In this document: positions 26,497 through 35,433 of the stretch, piece by piece
Layout of the letters: every line of letters starts with the position of its first letter
Position numbering within the stretch: position 1 is the stretch's first letter
NCBI RefSeq assembly: GCF_024582815.1
Contig: NZ_CP102099.1
Span: 2,666,001-2,730,000 of the forward strand
DNA from: Acinetobacter colistiniresistens
Lineage (GTDB): Bacteria; Pseudomonadota; Gammaproteobacteria; Pseudomonadales; Moraxellaceae
Length of the DNA stretch: 64,000 bases
Direction of reading: 5' to 3'
Made by a program: the position numbers and the translations under genes
Notes under the pieces: generated by a model
Database searches by the model: none
What the model saw: only the letters and a program-made list of their open reading frames with translations
Told to the model about the DNA's origin: nothing

Positions 26497-26625
26497 TATT
26501 TTCCCCTTATCGATTTTATAGGATCTAATTAAAGACATGCTTAAAAATTAAAGTCACAATATTAAATGATTTATCTCATATTTAAAAATTAAACCTGATA
26601 TTGAACAAATAAAGCTTATACATAT

Positions 26626-26656
26626 AAAAACAGCCTATTCATGGTCGGCTGTTTTT
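26626..26656 (-). terminator. Terminator of the amine oxidase gene
   Basis: AAAAACAGCC (26626-26635) pairs with GGCTGTTTTT (26647-26656), with T runs on both sides. It separates the leftward oxidase gene from the helicase gene, so the latter needs its own promoter. Confidence 0.75.
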
Positions 26657-26668
26657 TATCACTTCAAG

Positions 26669-28003
26669 CTATTTGGTGTATTTTTGAATCGCTTCGCTTA
26701 CTTCTAGACCAGAATGATAAGCACCATGTACCGTTCCGGCTCCAAATGAAGCCAAATGTTCGCCTGCAAAAAATACTTTGTTCTGGATAGGTTGCTTAAG
26801 TATTTCAATCTGATCTGACGTCTGCCCAACAGAATGATAACTAAAAGAGCCTTCTGAAAATTGATCTTTCCCCCATTCAGTCTTAAATATCTGTATTGGT
26901 TGAGGAATTTCATCAAAAATGAGTGCTAAAGATACTTTAATGTTGTGCCAAACCTCTTCACAACTTGTATCTTCAAGCCAAGTTGCAGATGCACCACCGA
27001 ATAAAAATAATAATGTTGGCTGATGATAAAGTTCACTCACATCTAAAAAGTTGAGCCAACCATGCTGGTTATGAATATAGATGTTTTTGCTTTGGTCATA
27101 TTGTGCCGATTTCCAAAAATTTTGATCAAAACTCACAAAAAGTTTATTAAACGTGCCAAATCCTAAATGGTTAATGACCTGCTTTTTTTCTTGAGATAAA
27201 TCTGGAAAAAATTGGAGACGCTGCTTTTTAAGCACGCCCAATGGCACAGTAACAATGACCTGACTTGCACAGAAGCATTCGGCATTTTCAGTAAAAATTT
27301 GAATTGTATCTTGAGTATAGTCAATCTGTTGAACAACTTTGTTGGTCAATACCGTAATGTTTCTAGACAAGAATTCGATTACCTGTATATAACCTTGAGG
27401 AAAAATAACTTCATCTCCAGGGTAATACCCTTCATTTTTCCAAAATTCAGCAGATAAATGCGCTAAATCACTTGCACAAGGGTCTTCCGCTAATAGATTA
27501 AAAAAATCAAACAGCATTTTTTTCAGTTTTATCACTGCTTGTTCATCGAGATCAAACTGCGTGTTTATATACAGCAAAAATTCTTCTTCATTCATCCACA
27601 GTTGTAAGGCTGCTAATGCATGAGGATAGTGCTCATGTGGATCAATTTCTTTAAACCGATTCAACAAATAGTCCAGACTTGTTTCAAAAATTAATTTTTC
27701 TTCTGAATTAAAGGGTTGCTGTTTACCTTGGTAGTAAATGGACTGATCATAATTAAATACGGTAGTTTGAATCTGATTATGCTGAACAATGTTCCAGATT
27801 GGATTATTTTCAATCCCATGAATCCATGAAGCACCAAGATCATAACACTCGTGCTTAATTTCTTGACTAAAAATGCGACCGCCCAATCTATCTCTGGCTT
27901 CTAAAACCAGTACCTTTTTCCCCATCTTTTTCAGTTCACGCGCAGCTGTCAGGCCTGCTACACCAGCGCCAATTATAATAATAGGCTCTTGACTTGTATT
28001 CAT
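26669..28003 (-). CDS. FAD-dependent amine oxidase
   Basis: The ATG at 28003, with AAAGGTGA before it, gives a 444-aa protein; the 25 residues encoded upstream in frame are not family-like. The FAD-binding Rossmann motif IGAGVAGLTAARELKKMG is near residue 10, followed by EARDRLGGR, and the C-terminal FAD contact GAGTVHGAYHSGLEVSE closes the fold. Members oxidise primary or polyamines to aldehydes and release hydrogen peroxide. The polyamine-oxidase-like layout does not tell which amine is used. It is a single-gene unit with its own terminator. Confidence 0.85.
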   Translation of the reverse strand: MNTSQEPIIIIGAGVAGLTAARELKKMGKKVLVLEARDRLGGRIFSQEIKHECYDLGASWIHGIENNPIWNIVQHNQIQTTVFNYDQSIYYQGKQQPFNSEEKLIFETSLDYLLNRFKEIDPHEHYPHALAALQLWMNEEEFLLYINTQFDLDEQAVIKLKKMLFDFFNLLAEDPCASDLAHLSAEFWKNEGYYPGDEVIFPQGYIQVIEFLSRNITVLTNKVVQQIDYTQDTIQIFTENAECFCASQVIVTVPLGVLKKQRLQFFPDLSQEKKQVINHLGFGTFNKLFVSFDQNFWKSAQYDQSKNIYIHNQHGWLNFLDVSELYHQPTLLFLFGGASATWLEDTSCEEVWHNIKVSLALIFDEIPQPIQIFKTEWGKDQFSEGSFSYHSVGQTSDQIEILKQPIQNKVFFAGEHLASFGAGTVHGAYHSGLEVSEAIQKYTK

Positions 28004-28329
28004 TGGAAAATCACCTTTAGCGCACTTAAAGAAATGATTAAGGCCGCATTGAAATGAAAAAAGCAGCATGTATGTCACATGCTACTTCTGGTATTCAACT
28101 ACAGTCTTAATATTAATCTAATGCTTTTATTAAATTAACTAGTTAAAATTAATGATTACCGTTTTAATCCGATTACCATCCATCTCGGTCACTTCAAAGT
28201 TTAAGCCTTGATAATCGATAACTGTGCCAGCGTCAACGATCCCATCCCGCTTATCTAAAATAAGTCCAGACACGGTAATGTATCCTGTTTCATCATCAAT
28301 TAAATCTACCCCGAGCTGTAACTCGAGTT

Positions 28330-28356
28330 TGAACCGTACCGGGTTTGTCGGAGACT
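28330..28356 (+). repeat. IS left terminal inverted repeat (27 bp)
   Basis: It is the exact reverse complement of 29612-29638 and begins TGAACCGTACC, ending in GGAGACT. Confidence 0.95.
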
Positions 28357-28379
28357 CAATATTCTGAGAGACTATTCCG

Positions 28380-28697
28380 ATGAAAAAACCAAACTATACC
28401 CCCGAAATTAGAGAAAGAGCGGTTCAATTACTAATTGAATCTGAAAAAGATTATCCATCGAATTGGGCAGCAGTTTCCGCAATTGCTCCTAAAATTGGCT
28501 GTACTCCTGAAACACTTCGTGTTTGGTATCAAAAATACTTAGATCAACAAAATCCCGCCAAAGTACAACAGGTATCTGACCAAGAAAAAATGAAGCAAAT
28601 GGAACGTGAAATTAAAGAATTAAAACGTGCCAATGAAATTCTACGTAAAGCAGCCGCTTTTTTCGCCCAGGCGGAGCTCGACCGCCCACACAAATAA
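28380..28697 (+). CDS. IS3-family transposase OrfA
   Basis: The 105-aa protein has an N-terminal helix-turn-helix of the IS3 type (YTPEIRERAVQLLIE to TPETLRVWYQKY) and a C-terminal leucine-zipper-like helix (MKQMEREIKELKRANEILRK) for dimerisation. It binds the IS ends. Its stop codon overlaps the orfB start by one base (TAATG). IS3 elements often make an OrfAB fusion by frameshifting; the T run near 28655-28665 might serve, but that was not tested. Confidence 0.93.
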   Translation: MKKPNYTPEIRERAVQLLIESEKDYPSNWAAVSAIAPKIGCTPETLRVWYQKYLDQQNPAKVQQVSDQEKMKQMEREIKELKRANEILRKAAAFFAQAELDRPHK

Positions 28698-29599
28698 TGG
28701 TGGATTTTATCCATAACAATAAGGCGTTATATGGTGTTGAAGCGATTTGTAGAATTTTACCGATTGCAGCTTCGACCTATTATCGGGCTTTAGATTTCGT
28801 TGATAACCCAGAACATCGAGCGAAACGTGCTCTGCATGATTTACATCATGCAGAGCAAATCAAACGTATTTGGAAAGAAAGTTCAGGTCGATATGGTGTA
28901 CGTAAAGTTTGGCAAAAATTGAAACGTGAGGGTTATGTTATTGCACGTTGTACAGTTGCTCGATTGATGCAAAAGCTAGGTATACAAGGTGTTTGGCGTG
29001 GTAAGAATAAACAAACCACCCGTAGCCGAGATGATCAAAAACGAGCAGATGATTTAGTGAAACGGAATTTTAGTGCTGATCGACCTGACCAATTATGGGT
29101 CAGTGACTTTACGTATATTCAAACACATTCAGGCTGGGTCTATACCGCCTTTATTATTGATGTGTTCTCACGAGCAATTGTTGGATGGAAAGTATCTACA
29201 CGGATGAATACAGATATGGTGCTCGATGCATTGGAGCAAGCATTGCACGATCGAGGCATGCCAAAGAATGTGATTCATCATTCCGATAGAGGTGTTCAAT
29301 ATCTTTCTATTCGCTATACCAATCGTTTAGATGCTGCAAATTTACGAGCATCAGTCGGTACGACAGGTGATTCATACGATAATGCTCTGGCTGAAACGGT
29401 GAATGGCTTATACAAAACAGAGGTGATTGAATATTTAAAAGCAGATTGGCAAGGTTTAGCAGATGTACAACTTGCGACACTAAACTGGGTAGATTGGTTC
29501 AATAAAAAGCGTGTACACAGTGCACTGGGTTATGTATCGCCTTTTGAGTTTGAAGCAATGTACTATGATAAGATTAACCCGTTAGGTCAGGTGGCCTAA
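28697..29599 (+). CDS. IS3-family transposase OrfB (DDE integrase domain)
   Basis: This 300-aa protein carries the catalytic DDE triad in the expected spacing: Asp in LWVSDFTYI, Asp in IHHSDRGVQY and Glu in ALAETVNGLYK. An N-terminal helix-turn-helix-like region precedes it (SGRYGVRKVWQKLKREGY). It cuts and joins the IS ends. It is full length for the family and has no internal stop. Confidence 0.95.
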   Translation: MVDFIHNNKALYGVEAICRILPIAASTYYRALDFVDNPEHRAKRALHDLHHAEQIKRIWKESSGRYGVRKVWQKLKREGYVIARCTVARLMQKLGIQGVWRGKNKQTTRSRDDQKRADDLVKRNFSADRPDQLWVSDFTYIQTHSGWVYTAFIIDVFSRAIVGWKVSTRMNTDMVLDALEQALHDRGMPKNVIHHSDRGVQYLSIRYTNRLDAANLRASVGTTGDSYDNALAETVNGLYKTEVIEYLKADWQGLADVQLATLNWVDWFNKKRVHSALGYVSPFEFEAMYYDKINPLGQVA

Positions 29600-29611
29600 C
29601 TTAAATAAAAA

Positions 29612-29638
29612 AGTCTCCGACAAACCCGGTACGGTTCA
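29612..29638 (-). repeat. IS right terminal inverted repeat (27 bp)
   Basis: It begins AGTCTCCGAC and ends CGGTTCA, and is the perfect partner of 28330-28356. Confidence 0.95.
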
Positions 29639-31011
29639 GTTGATACAAATCTAAGGTGCCGGATGCTTTCCACGTTGTTTCCCCCACCTTGATCAATTCA
29701 AGCTGCTCATCTGCATCGGGAAACTCACCTGCAATTGCTTCAAAAACATCCAAAGGGGAAATTAAGCCCTGTACATTGCCAAATTCATCATTGACTAAAA
29801 CCAATGAACCTTTCGATGTACGTAATGTATTGATGACATCAATGACTTTCATCTTTTCAAAAATAAAAATCGGTCGCTGTGCTTTGATCAGAGATTTTAA
29901 TTCTGCTTCATCATCCAATACATCCAAAATTTCTTTTGCACGAACGACACTTAACACCTTATCTAAGCTGCCACGGCATACTGGAAATAAGCTATGCGGG
30001 ACAGATAAAATTTGCTCGCGTATTTTTGCTGGAGTTTCATTGATATTGATCCAAGAAATTTGGCTGCGTGGTGTCATGATCGATGCAACAGATCGTTCTG
30101 CCAGCATTAAGACGCCTCCAATCATATAACGTTCTTGGTCAACAAAGGTGTCTTGTGCTTCTGCATGCTGCAAATGACTTGTTGTGGTCGTTTCTGATTT
30201 CCCACCCATCAACCTTAAAATCGTATCTGCAGTACGATGACGTAATGGAATCTTAGATTCATGCTTTGATCTATTCCGTTGTGTGAATTGATTGAATGCT
30301 TCAATAACAATCGCAACACCAATACCTGAGTAGATATAACCTTTAGGAATATGGAAACCAAAACCTTCGGCAATCAAACTAATCCCGATTAACAATAAGA
30401 AACTTAAGCAAAGAACAATCACCGTTGGATGTCGATTGACAAAGCTGGTCAATGGTTTCGAGGCAAGCAGCATCACAAGCATTGCCACGACCATTGCGAC
30501 CATCATGACATAGATATTATCCACCATACCAATTGCTGTAATGACGGAATCTAATGAGAATACAGCGTCCAGAACAACGATTTGTGCCACAACTGCCGTG
30601 AAGCTTGCATAAACAACATTGGTTGTAATTTTGACTTCAGGTTTACCTTCCATTCGCTCATGTAATTCACTGACTGCTTTATACAGTAAGAATAAGCCAC
30701 CAAATAAAAGAATCAGATCACGACCTGAAAAAGACCAGTCGAAAATAAAAATAAGTGGTTTTGTTAAGGTGACTAACCAAGAGATGGCGAACAATAGACC
30801 TAAACGCATAACCAAAGCGAGAGATAAACCAATGACTCTGGCCTTATCCCGTTGGGAAGGAGGAAGTTTATCTGCCAAAATGGCAATAAAGACGAGATTA
30901 TCAATCCCTAAAACAATCTCTAAAACGATCAGAGTAAGCAAACCTACCCAAATCCCAGGATCTAATAAAAATTCCATTATTTACTCCCTAAACAAAAATA
31001 AGGAGTCATGA

Positions 31012-31477
31012 AACTGTACTTTAAGATCTTCCCAGGCGAAGGATCCATATATATTGACCTTTTCTACAATAGTTGCCTTGATTATGCCTAAGTTTTAAAT
31101 GCTAAGTTTATATTTTTAAAAAAATTAAAAAACATAAATGAAGTTTAAAAAGCAATAAATATCAGATTGATATGTTTAATAAGACGTTATAGAACTTGGC
31201 ATAAAATATTGAATTAGAATAATTACTTACAAAATTATCTAGTGCTCGGATTTGAAATGACGCTCGATCATCAACGCCACTTACTATTTGTTCAACGGTT
31301 AGAAATCTATATTTAAGCCATTCGAGCAGCACAAATGCGTAGTGAAATATGTACAGCTGATGCCAAGGAAATCAAAAATGTTCTGCTCTGTGGTATTCTT
31401 GAATACGCTTGGGGAAATCCAAAGAGCTTAAAAGAAATGACTATCTGTGTGCTCATCCTTGGATTGAGGTAAGAACT
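31012..31477 (+). pseudogene. Intergenic region with a small unidentified gene remnant
   Basis: The stretch 31012-31250 shows no gene. From an ATG at 31257 a frame reads MTLDHQRHLLFVQRLEIYI, meets a TAA, and continues in the same frame with AAQMRSEICTADAKEIKN and CGILEYAWGNPKSLKE. A shifted frame then reads NDYLCAHPWIEVR up to 31477. This looks like a degraded gene of about 70 codons. The family is not recognised. Confidence 0.4.
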
Positions 31478-31909
31478 ATGCTTGCTAAAACATCAACGCC
31501 TGAACAAATTCCACACTTATTCCAAATGGCTTGGAATGAACATGACATGGCTGCTTTTGCTTCATTGTTTTGTGAAGATGCCAGTTTTGTCAACCGCTTT
31601 GGACACTATGTAAAAGGTGTTGATGAAATCATTGCCATGCACGCTCCAATCCATGCAACGATATATCGTGACTCTACCCTTCAAAATGAAATCATAGAGC
31701 TAAACTCTATCTCAAATGAGGTTACCCTCATCCATTTCTGGAGTCGTTTAAGTGCAGGTCTTGCACATCCGGCTGGACCGCATCAGGTAGATACCCTGAT
31801 TCTTTGCGTACTCACCAAACAAAATGACGCATGGTTTATCCGTGCTTTAGAGAATGTAACGCTCACTAATCCGCGAACTGGACAAACCATTTTAAGAGAT
31901 CACATCTAA
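31478..31909 (+). CDS. SgcJ/EcaC-type NTF2-like protein
   Basis: The ATG at 31478, with GAGG upstream, gives a 143-aa protein. The longer frame from 31409 adds residues that belong to an upstream gene remnant. The sequence is a single alpha+beta-barrel domain of the NTF2/SnoaL-like superfamily, with AWNEHDMAAFASLFCEDASFVNRFG near the N-terminus, typical of DUF4440/SgcJ proteins. Such domains bind or transform small molecules; the substrate is unknown. It is followed by a terminator shared with the converging receptor gene. Confidence 0.75.
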   Translation: MLAKTSTPEQIPHLFQMAWNEHDMAAFASLFCEDASFVNRFGHYVKGVDEIIAMHAPIHATIYRDSTLQNEIIELNSISNEVTLIHFWSRLSAGLAHPAGPHQVDTLILCVLTKQNDAWFIRALENVTLTNPRTGQTILRDHI

Positions 31910-32000
31910 TCTAAATTACATTTTCAAATGTGATTTATTTGAATGAAACATTTGCCTCATTTAGGTTATATATATTGAATGATAAGTATTAGATCAGAAC

Positions 32001-32028
32001 AAATAGCCACCTTTATTGGTGGCTATTT
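32001..32028. terminator. Bidirectional terminator
   Basis: AAATAGCCACC (32001-32011) pairs with GGTGGCTATTT (32018-32028) around a 6-nt loop. It lies between two converging genes. Confidence 0.8.
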
Positions 32029-32048
32029 AGATATGAAATTTTTAAGAA

Positions 32049-34247
32049 TTAGAAGTTAAAGGTCCATGCCAACTGCGCTGTACGCGGTGCTCCAAGGAAT
32101 AGATAATCATCTCCAAAGAAACTCCCTGCATCTCGCCAGTATTTTTTATTCAACACATTATCAACATTAAAACGAAGTGTATTGTCATAACCATAAGCAC
32201 GGAAATTATAAGCAGTACCGAGGTTAAATACGGTATAGCCAGAAACTTTGGCTGTCGCCGTTTTATTGGCATATTTACTGCTGCTGTACTGCATACCTGC
32301 CAATAAACGTAATCCATCCATTTGCGGAACTTGATACGATAGATAATTGGCAAAGCGAACCGTTGGTACATTCTGGGTTTGATGCCCTTGGTATTCAGCA
32401 ACGTCTAGGTCTTTTAAACGTGAACGGGTAAGTGCCAAGCTTGATGTTATATCAAGATTTTGCCCCAGCCGTCCCTGTACACCGAGTTCCAGACCGATAT
32501 TATGCTGTTGACCTTCGCTAACATAATAATTGTCTGCGTTGGTATATTGATGATCCTGTTTTAAATCAAACAATGCCGCCGTAAAAAGTACATCTTGCCA
32601 TTGCTGTTTAATCCCCAATTCATACTGTGTTGAATGTACCGGCGCTAAAGTTGCAAAAGCATTTCCCGCGATCCCTTTTTCTGGATTTCCTGTAGCAAAC
32701 CATGGCGCTTGTCCGCCATCACTTAGACCTTTGGCATATGAGGCATATACATGGGTATGTTCCCACGGCTGATACATCAACGCCAATTGCGGTAAAAAAC
32801 GATTAAAATTGGTATCACGAATATTGTTGCCATCTACATCATAAGCATCTTCATTTAGATGTAGTAGTTTCCCACCCGCAAGAACTGACCACTCTTTATT
32901 AAAATCAATATGATCGAGTAAGGTTATTGCTGTTTGCTGGCTTCTTAATGATGTATAACGATTACCTAAAGTTGCATTAGATGGCGTAAAGGTCACACTA
33001 TCGGTATATATGTTTCCTGTTCCAATTAACTCATTCATCGCATTGTGCTGAGCATGGCGTTTATAACTGTGTGATAATTCTAAATTGAGTGTATGTTGCC
33101 AAGTTGCAGTGTTGAATTTACCACTTAATCCTGTCTTAAACTGATTGGTTAAATAGCTATCATCTGGGTTGCGGAAATCATAGATATCATAATTGCCGTG
33201 TTGATCAAAGCTATTCCCTAATCCTGTGGTTTGACATATTTCGCTATCACAACCCCAAGCAAATGAAGAATAATCATCGACCACGACACGGCTTTGAGAG
33301 GCACTCAGATTCGCAGTCCAGCTGTCATTCACTTGATAAATATATTTTAAACCCGTGTTAAGACTTTCACTGGTGATTGGGGTACTCCAGCTTTGATAAC
33401 CCAATAAACGATCCCAATCCACGCCAGTAGGCACAGTTTTACCATCCAGTAATTGATAGCCAGGCACTGATCGTTGGCGTTGGCGCTGTGATTCAAGATC
33501 AAATTCAAGCTTTGAACGATCTGAGATTTTCCAATCCAAAGCTACAGAACCAAATAAACGCTGACCGTTAGCATGCTCAACATTTGGATGAAGCTCTTCT
33601 TTCGCCACATTCACCCGATAACCAAATTGCTGATCTGGTCCAGTTAGACCACCAATGTCCGTTGCAATACGATTACCGCCGCGACTATCAACTTCAACCG
33701 TAATAGACTGGATATCTTTTGGTCGCTTGGTCACATAGTTCACCACACCACCTGGTGTAGACATCCCACTTTGAATGGCACTGATGCCTTTTAATATTTC
33801 AACTTGTTCTTTATTTTCAAGTGCAACGTTCTGCTCGCCGCGTAATAAATTACCATTCAGTAAATAACTTGATCCCAAGTTAAGGGCAAAACCACGCATC
33901 ATAACATTTGGATAATAGCCAATTGGCGCATAACCATCGCCAACCGCTGCATCATTTTTCACAACATCTGTCAGGGTTTTGGCATGTTGGTCAGCAATGC
34001 GTATAGCTGTCACGGTGCTAATCGATGCAGGAATTTCCGCAAGCGTTTGCTGAGTAAAGCCTGATAAATTGACTTTAGGCTGATAATAGCCCTCTTCCCC
34101 TGTTTGTGCTTTAACCGTAATTGTGGCCAGACGGGCTGTATCACCTTCGGTTTCACCATATACGATTCCAGAGCTGAGGCTTAGATAAGAAAATGAACCT
34201 ACAGCCAGTAATGCTTTTTGTAAACGAGAAAATGGATACGTTTTCAC
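32049..34247 (-). CDS. TonB-dependent siderophore receptor
   Basis: The 732-aa outer-membrane protein has a signal sequence (to about residue 30), a plug domain starting near residue 60 (ISTVTAIRIADQHAKTLTDVV) and a 22-strand-type barrel ending in the required aromatic residue (AQLAWTFNF). It belongs to the FhuA/FpvA-like siderophore receptors but has no N-terminal STN signalling domain, so it does not control a sigma factor directly. The start codon is GTG with no clear ribosome site. Energy comes from TonB-ExbBD. The ligand is not readable. No convincing Fur box was found upstream. Confidence 0.88.
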   Translation of the reverse strand: MKTYPFSRLQKALLAVGSFSYLSLSSGIVYGETEGDTARLATITVKAQTGEEGYYQPKVNLSGFTQQTLAEIPASISTVTAIRIADQHAKTLTDVVKNDAAVGDGYAPIGYYPNVMMRGFALNLGSSYLLNGNLLRGEQNVALENKEQVEILKGISAIQSGMSTPGGVVNYVTKRPKDIQSITVEVDSRGGNRIATDIGGLTGPDQQFGYRVNVAKEELHPNVEHANGQRLFGSVALDWKISDRSKLEFDLESQRQRQRSVPGYQLLDGKTVPTGVDWDRLLGYQSWSTPITSESLNTGLKYIYQVNDSWTANLSASQSRVVVDDYSSFAWGCDSEICQTTGLGNSFDQHGNYDIYDFRNPDDSYLTNQFKTGLSGKFNTATWQHTLNLELSHSYKRHAQHNAMNELIGTGNIYTDSVTFTPSNATLGNRYTSLRSQQTAITLLDHIDFNKEWSVLAGGKLLHLNEDAYDVDGNNIRDTNFNRFLPQLALMYQPWEHTHVYASYAKGLSDGGQAPWFATGNPEKGIAGNAFATLAPVHSTQYELGIKQQWQDVLFTAALFDLKQDHQYTNADNYYVSEGQQHNIGLELGVQGRLGQNLDITSSLALTRSRLKDLDVAEYQGHQTQNVPTVRFANYLSYQVPQMDGLRLLAGMQYSSSKYANKTATAKVSGYTVFNLGTAYNFRAYGYDNTLRFNVDNVLNKKYWRDAGSFFGDDYLFLGAPRTAQLAWTFNF

Positions 34248-34561
34248 AGTTGTTGTCTAACCCCAAAAGAGAATGATACAGCTTAAACTTTGCGGGCATG
34301 AGTATTCACAATTTTCTCAGATTGAACAAGCATGTTTTTCAATATATCTATTTTAATTAAGGTTGAAATTCACTGGTGGTCGTATTGAAGCAACATTCAA
34401 GTGAAAATACGGAATCTGCTGTGGCATCACATATTGACCAAAGGATAAAACCAGCATATAAAAAGTTAAGCTTGCTGCTCATTTAAGCAATTCAGAACTT
34501 TTTACAAGCTTTTAAACATGAATAAACAGTGGAAATAATTGATCCAATTCAGAGCATATAA
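34248..34561. other. Divergent intergenic region
   Basis: These 314 bp separate the receptor at 34247 from the exported protein at 34562. A weak Fur-like half site (GAGAATGATA, about 34270) is the only motif seen. Confidence 0.35.
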
Positions 34562-35152
34562 ATGATTAAAACTAGTCAAATTTATCCATCCCTGATGGTT
34601 ACAACACTTTTAGTTCTGAGCTCGACTGCCTGTTTGGCAAAAAATTTAACACTTTTACTTGATCAAAATAATGAACAATCATCGATTCAAATTACTGCTA
34701 CTGAATTTATTGAAAAGAACAGCATAAAAACAATTGCAAATAAGCGTTATCAATATTTTTCTGTTAAGAAAGCAGATGGAATGATCTATGAGGCTTATAT
34801 CGTCCCATGTGCACCTGACTATTTAGTAAATCTAGATAAAAATGAAGCTAAGACGCTTCAGCAATGTACAGATCAAGTCATCAATGCAGTCGATGAATTA
34901 ATGCACCAAACCAAAAATTCACTTCTGCATTTCAGCGGCACACAATATGTTTATGATGGATACGAAGACTCCAGCCAATATCACTACTATTCTTTTTTTA
35001 ATGTAAAAAATTACTCTAGATCAAATGATGGTAAGCGACCGCTGCTTGGGGTGATCTATCGCTGTAAAGTCAAAGCATCAGCAAAGGCATTAAAGCCTTT
35101 TATCGAACAAGCCAAAAACAGTTGTGCCAATACCATGATTGAAGCCTCATAG
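34562..35152 (+). CDS. Exported hypothetical protein, 196 aa
   Basis: A signal peptide of about 25 residues ends at a likely A-x-A site (STACLA-K). Mature sequence includes four Cys that could form two disulfides (VPCAPDYL, QQCTDQV, YRCKVK, NSCANTM). This suggests a periplasmic or secreted folded domain. The gene stands between two TonB-dependent receptor genes and may belong to the iron-related cluster, but nothing in the sequence shows it. The family is not recognised. Confidence 0.65.
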   Translation: MIKTSQIYPSLMVTTLLVLSSTACLAKNLTLLLDQNNEQSSIQITATEFIEKNSIKTIANKRYQYFSVKKADGMIYEAYIVPCAPDYLVNLDKNEAKTLQQCTDQVINAVDELMHQTKNSLLHFSGTQYVYDGYEDSSQYHYYSFFNVKNYSRSNDGKRPLLGVIYRCKVKASAKALKPFIEQAKNSCANTMIEAS

Positions 35153-35357
35153 CATTGGATGATCAAGGCTGGCTACGATTTTTCATATTTACAACTGCTC
35201 AAGATCATCAAAGGCTCCACACATCGACCCCATTAAAACCATCATATAGATGCTTATAAACCAAACTAACAATAAATCGAATGTGCTGTTAAATTTTGAA
35301 GTATTTCACTTTATCAAATTAATGTCCTCGTAGGCTGAATTTATTCCAATTCCATAT

Positions 35358-35380
35358 TGTGAATAACAATCATTCTCAAA
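35358..35380. promoter_or_regulatory. Fur box upstream of the second TonB receptor gene
   Basis: GAATAACAATCATTCTC (35361-35377) matches the Fur consensus of inverted GATAAT units and lies about 55 bp before the ATG at 35434. It predicts iron repression. Confidence 0.7.
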
Positions 35381-35433
35381 TATACTTCAGATCAATTTAA
35401 AAGCAATCTCAGGGTGAGATCAAAGGACATAAG

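Larger units (their letters stand above)
28330..29638 (+). mobile_element. IS3-family insertion sequence, 1309 bp, complete
   Basis: Perfect 27-bp terminal inverted repeats begin TGAACCGTACCGGG at 28330 and end with the complement at 29638. The target GTT is duplicated on both sides (28327-28329 and 29639-29641). Two genes, orfA and orfB, encode the transposase. Nothing is truncated, so the copy looks recent and potentially active. No specific IS name is assigned. Confidence 0.95.
28139..30977 (-). pseudogene. TerC / CBS / CorC-domain membrane protein gene interrupted by an IS3-family element
   Basis: The front part (30977 to 29639) encodes a TerC-type membrane domain (residues 1-230, [19 protein letters not shown]), a CBS pair (about 290-410) and the beginning of a CorC/HlyC domain ending in GTLDLYQL. 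The rest (28329 to the TAG at 28139) continues exactly as ELQLGVDLIDDETGYITVSG to IKTVIINFN. The insertion sits between them with duplicated GTT. The intact product would be about 510 aa; TerC/CorC proteins handle metal ions. As written, translation from 30977 enters the IS and stops at 29601, losing most of the CorC domain, so activity is probably reduced or lost. Confidence 0.92.

Noticed and set aside
21340..28003. A multi-gene defence island around the helicase
   Set aside because: The neighbours are a lipoprotein and an amine oxidase separated by terminators; no known defence partner was seen.
28655..28700. Programmed frameshift window between orfA and orfB
   Set aside because: A T run is present but no classical A6G heptamer or downstream structure was clear; the TAATG overlap explains coupling as well.
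34250..34300. Fur box for the receptor at 34247
   Set aside because: Only a half-site-like GAGAATGATA is present and the second half does not match.
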